From: CAINVV01 sp037140615
Lineage (GTDB): Bacteria > Bacteroidota > Bacteroidia > Bacteroidales > Prolixibacteraceae
Assembly: GCA_037140615.1 (NCBI GenBank)
Contig: JBAXED010000004.1
Span: 14,474-78,473 of the forward strand
DNA: 64,000 nucleotides
Direction of reading: 5' to 3'
Part shown: in pieces, positions 61,575-64,000 of the stretch
How the letters are laid out: each line of letters opens with the position of its first letter
Numbering within the stretch: position 1 is the first letter of the stretch
Made by a program: the position numbers and the translations under genes
Notes under the pieces: generated by a model
Seen by the model: only the letters and a program-made list of their open reading frames with translations
Databases searched by the model: none
What the model was told of the DNA's origin: nothing

Positions 61575-62945
61575 TTATTGATTTTCTCTGTTAAAGGTCA
61601 GTCGCTCCCCTCTAAAATCTTCGTGGAAGGTTCCTTTCTTCCCTGGATGAGTATTCTCGTAAACCATGTTTCCGTTTACAAATGTATTGGTAATGTAGTA
61701 ATAAAAGGATTCACCCTCGAATGGAGACCAATTACATTTGGCTTGAATATTTTCCTTTGATACTGTCCATTTTCCGGCATCTACCAGAACTATATCTGCT
61801 TTGTAACCTTTGCGGATGTAGCCACGTTTTTCAATTCCAAACAGGTCGGCAGGAGCATGGCACATTTTTTCAACCACTTTTTCTATTGAAAATTTACCAT
61901 TTCGGCTCATTTCCAGCATGGCAACAAGAGAGTGTTCAACCAGCGGACCTCCTGAAGGCATTTTGAGATAAGGGCGTCCCTTTTCTTCCTCGGTATGGGG
62001 AGCATGATCCGTTGCAATCACATCTATTCGGTTCTCATTTACAGCTTTTATAAGGCTTGAGCGGTCATTGGCCGATTTAATGGCAGGATTCCATTTGATT
62101 TTTGCACCTAATTTTTCGTAATCTGCATCCGAAAACCAGAGATGGTGGACGCAAACCTCAGAGGTTATTTTCTTGCTTTTCACAGGTGCCGATTCGAATA
62201 ATGCTATTTCAGCAGCTGTAGAAATATGCAGAATATGAAGACGTGTGCCAAATTTCTTAGCCAGTTCTACTGCTTTCGATGAAGAATTGAAACAGGCGCT
62301 CGCGTCTCTAATTTTTGGATGTTCGCTAAGAGGAATATCTTCGCCATACTTTTCAATTGCAGCTGCAAGGTTAGCCTGAACAATGGATTCATCCTCACAA
62401 TGTACTGCTATCAGCATTTTTGACCGCTGAAACAAGGAGGAAAGAGTTAAAGGATTGTCTACCAGCATATTTCCGGTAGATGAACCCATAAAAACCTTAA
62501 TGCCACATACTTGTGATGGATCTGTTTTTAGCAGTTCTTCAAGGTTGTCGTTTGTCGCTCCGATGTAAAAGGAGTAATTTGCCAAAGAGATTTCAGCGGC
62601 TCTGTTGTATTTCTCGCTCAATAGATACTGAGTTGTTGCTTGAGGCACGGTATTGGGCATTTCCATGAAAGAAGTAACTCCACCGGCAATGGCAGCTTTT
62701 GATTCTGTATAGATATTGCCCTTATGAGTAAGTCCCGGCTCCCGGAAATGAACCTGATCATCAATTACACCCGGTAATAAAAACTTGCCGGAAGCATCGA
62801 TAACATCTGCCTGGGATAGAATGGCCTCCGGAACTGAATCCCTGAATATTTTTTCGATGATTCCGTTCCTGATCAACAGACTTGTATCACGCAGTATTTT
62901 GCCCTCATTAACAACCTTCGCATCTTTGATAATAATATCTCTCAT
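61575..62945 (-). CDS. pyrC: Dihydroorotase (type I, Bacteroidetes form)
   Basis: 456 residues. Amidohydrolase barrel with GVIDDQVHFREPGLTHKG, TSFMEMPNT, a lysine-containing GIKVFMGSSTG, and late metal ligands CVHHLWF and VIATDHAPHTEEEKG. The first metal motif reads DQVHFREP where D-x-H-x-H is usual, a form that recurs in Bacteroidetes enzymes. It cyclises carbamoyl-aspartate to dihydroorotate in pyrimidine synthesis. Hydantoinase or allantoinase relatives are less likely given REPGLTHKG. Confidence 0.9.
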   Translation of the reverse strand: MRDIIIKDAKVVNEGKILRDTSLLIRNGIIEKIFRDSVPEAILSQADVIDASGKFLLPGVIDDQVHFREPGLTHKGNIYTESKAAIAGGVTSFMEMPNTVPQATTQYLLSEKYNRAAEISLANYSFYIGATNDNLEELLKTDPSQVCGIKVFMGSSTGNMLVDNPLTLSSLFQRSKMLIAVHCEDESIVQANLAAAIEKYGEDIPLSEHPKIRDASACFNSSSKAVELAKKFGTRLHILHISTAAEIALFESAPVKSKKITSEVCVHHLWFSDADYEKLGAKIKWNPAIKSANDRSSLIKAVNENRIDVIATDHAPHTEEEKGRPYLKMPSGGPLVEHSLVAMLEMSRNGKFSIEKVVEKMCHAPADLFGIEKRGYIRKGYKADIVLVDAGKWTVSKENIQAKCNWSPFEGESFYYYITNTFVNGNMVYENTHPGKKGTFHEDFRGERLTFNRENQ

Positions 62946-63037
62946 TCGAAATAGTTCAGTTAGTCTGTTGATTATATTAATGATTTCTGAAAAATGACTT
63001 TTTCTTTATTCGAATCATTCATGAAGGTACAATAATT

Positions 63038-63775
63038 TTAGTTCTTTTTAGCCGGGTCTGTAAAATAACTGGCAATCTTCATTTTGATAACCCCTTTGAA
63101 TGCCTCTCCAAAAATGCTTCCACTCATTTTTGAAGCGCCTTCTTTACGGTCGGTAAAGATAATAGGCACTTCAATAATTTTGAATCCAAGTTTCCATGTT
63201 TTAAATTTCATCTCGATTTGGAAACCATAACCTTTCATCTTAATTCTGTTGAGGTCTATACGATCCAGAACAATCTTTCTGTAACATTTGAATCCGGCTG
63301 TAGTGTCCATAATTTTCATACCGGTAACCATTCTTACATATTTTGAAGCAGAGTAGGACATTAATACCCTTTTTAATGGCCAGTTGATTACATTAATTCC
63401 GGAAATGTATCTTGATCCTATAGCAAGGTCTGCACCATCTTCCGCACAGGCCTTGTAAAGTTGAATCAGGTCGTCAGGATTGTGCGAAAAGTCGGCATCC
63501 ATTTCGAAAATATATTGGTATCCGCTTTCCAAAGCACGTTTGAATCCAGTCAGATAAGCAGTTCCCAATCCCAATTTCCCCTGACGTTCGGTCATTAGAA
63601 GTTGAGATGGAAATTCTTCCATCAACTTTTTGACTATTCCAGCAGTTCCATCTGGCGAATTATCATCAATAATCAATACATGAAAACTTTTCGGGAGCTT
63701 GAATATTGTACGGATCATCCGCTCAATGTTCTCTTTTTCGTTGTAGGTAGGAATTATAATAATGCTATCAGACAC
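63038..63775 (-). CDS. GT2 glycosyltransferase (polyprenol-phosphate mannose synthase type)
   Basis: 245 residues from a GTG at 63775, giving (M)SDSIIIIPTYNEKENIE, which fits the family N-terminus. The nucleotide-sugar site has VLIIDDNSPDGT, the metal motif is FEMDADFSHNPDD, and the acceptor region has GSRYISG and TAGFKCYRK. No C-terminal membrane helices follow. DPMS-like enzymes move mannose or another sugar from a nucleotide donor to a polyprenol phosphate on the inner membrane face. A TTG at 63814 would add 13 unlikely residues. Confidence 0.85.
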   Translation of the reverse strand: MSDSIIIIPTYNEKENIERMIRTIFKLPKSFHVLIIDDNSPDGTAGIVKKLMEEFPSQLLMTERQGKLGLGTAYLTGFKRALESGYQYIFEMDADFSHNPDDLIQLYKACAEDGADLAIGSRYISGINVINWPLKRVLMSYSASKYVRMVTGMKIMDTTAGFKCYRKIVLDRIDLNRIKMKGYGFQIEMKFKTWKLGFKIIEVPIIFTDRKEGASKMSGSIFGEAFKGVIKMKIASYFTDPAKKN

Positions 63776-63945
63776 GTCATAACTTGTTTCAATGAAGTGG
63801 TAAAAATAATACAATTGTGATATTTATAGTTCAAAACTGACAGTCAAATCTATTTTTTATTTATTTTTTAGATGATTAACATTTCAGATAGTCAAAAGGA
63901 TAGCTAGCATAAATCTTATTTTCGTAAACTATTTTTTCACTTAGG

Positions 63946-63976
63946 TTGTTTAGGATAAAAAAACGCTTTACATTTG
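63946..63976 (+). promoter_or_regulatory. Strong Bacteroidetes-type promoter reading out of the window
   Basis: TTG (63946-63948), a 20-bp spacer and TACATTTG (63969-63976) match the -33/-7 consensus very well. The gene it drives lies beyond base 64000. Confidence 0.55.
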
Positions 63977-64000
63977 CACTCCCTTTCGGGTCTTATTTCA

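Noticed and set aside
63815..64000. Start of a tRNA or rRNA gene at the right end
   Set aside because: Only a promoter-like sequence is visible; no cloverleaf or rRNA sequence lies within the window.

Overview
The window looks like chromosomal DNA of a Bacteroidota bacterium. Lineage signs are a class III glutamine synthetase, a NagB/PIG-L fusion deaminase, DUF3127 and DUF4294 proteins, a Bacteroidetes-type dihydroorotase, RND/TolC/TetR and ECF-sigma organisation, and several promoters of the form TTG-N20/21-TAnnTTTG. DNA is AT-rich with AT-rich spacers. I saw no tRNA, rRNA, CRISPR array, prophage or insertion sequence.

Region 1 (1-14.5 kb) is the most unusual. It holds three giant c-type cytochromes with 61, 20 and 49 CXXCH haem motifs (130 in total, counted by eye). 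With them are a five-helix membrane protein rich in histidine, a membrane-anchored Fe-S/flavin pyridine-nucleotide oxidoreductase with unusual cluster motifs and a permuted domain order, and an outer-membrane beta-barrel. Together they read as a trans-envelope electron conduit: quinone or NAD(P)H at the inner membrane, a 20-haem periplasmic carrier, a barrel, and wire-like polyhaem proteins built from about 71-residue trihaem modules. The 61-haem gene is a duplicate of the 49-haem gene. It carries a relic of the upstream cytochrome's 3' end and later grew by an exact 429-bp tandem duplication.

Region 2 (14.5-33.4 kb) is mostly housekeeping and stress functions: a TetR-TolC-MFP-RND efflux operon, ruvX-def, comEC, a YrdC/Sua5 protein, mnmD, apbE, an FKBP isomerase, a DUF3127 protein with an SSB-like tail, an Lrp/AsnC regulator, an MscS-type channel, an M64 peptidase and an ECF sigma factor with a membrane partner.

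Region 3 (33.7-39.7 kb, plus glnN at 50 kb) is a nitrogen island: nitroreductase, two Amt transporters, a second Lrp/AsnC regulator, a PII protein lacking the uridylylated tyrosine, and a small outer-membrane protein. G-tract motifs (five or more G followed by TRT or similar) occur in the spacers around these genes and before glnN, and I found none in other spacers.

Region 4 (39.7-64 kb) carries rlmB, an ABC-F ATPase, a sugar-oxidoreductase group (two Tat-exported Gfo/Idh proteins, a HpcH/HpaI aldolase, a DUF1080 protein), an M20 peptidase, glnN, a GHL10-type glycosidase, the NagB/PIG-L fusion, a DUF4294 protein, mfd, aspartate kinase, dihydroorotase and a dolichol-phosphate-mannose-synthase-like glycosyltransferase. 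Most convergent gene pairs are separated by strong hairpin terminators.
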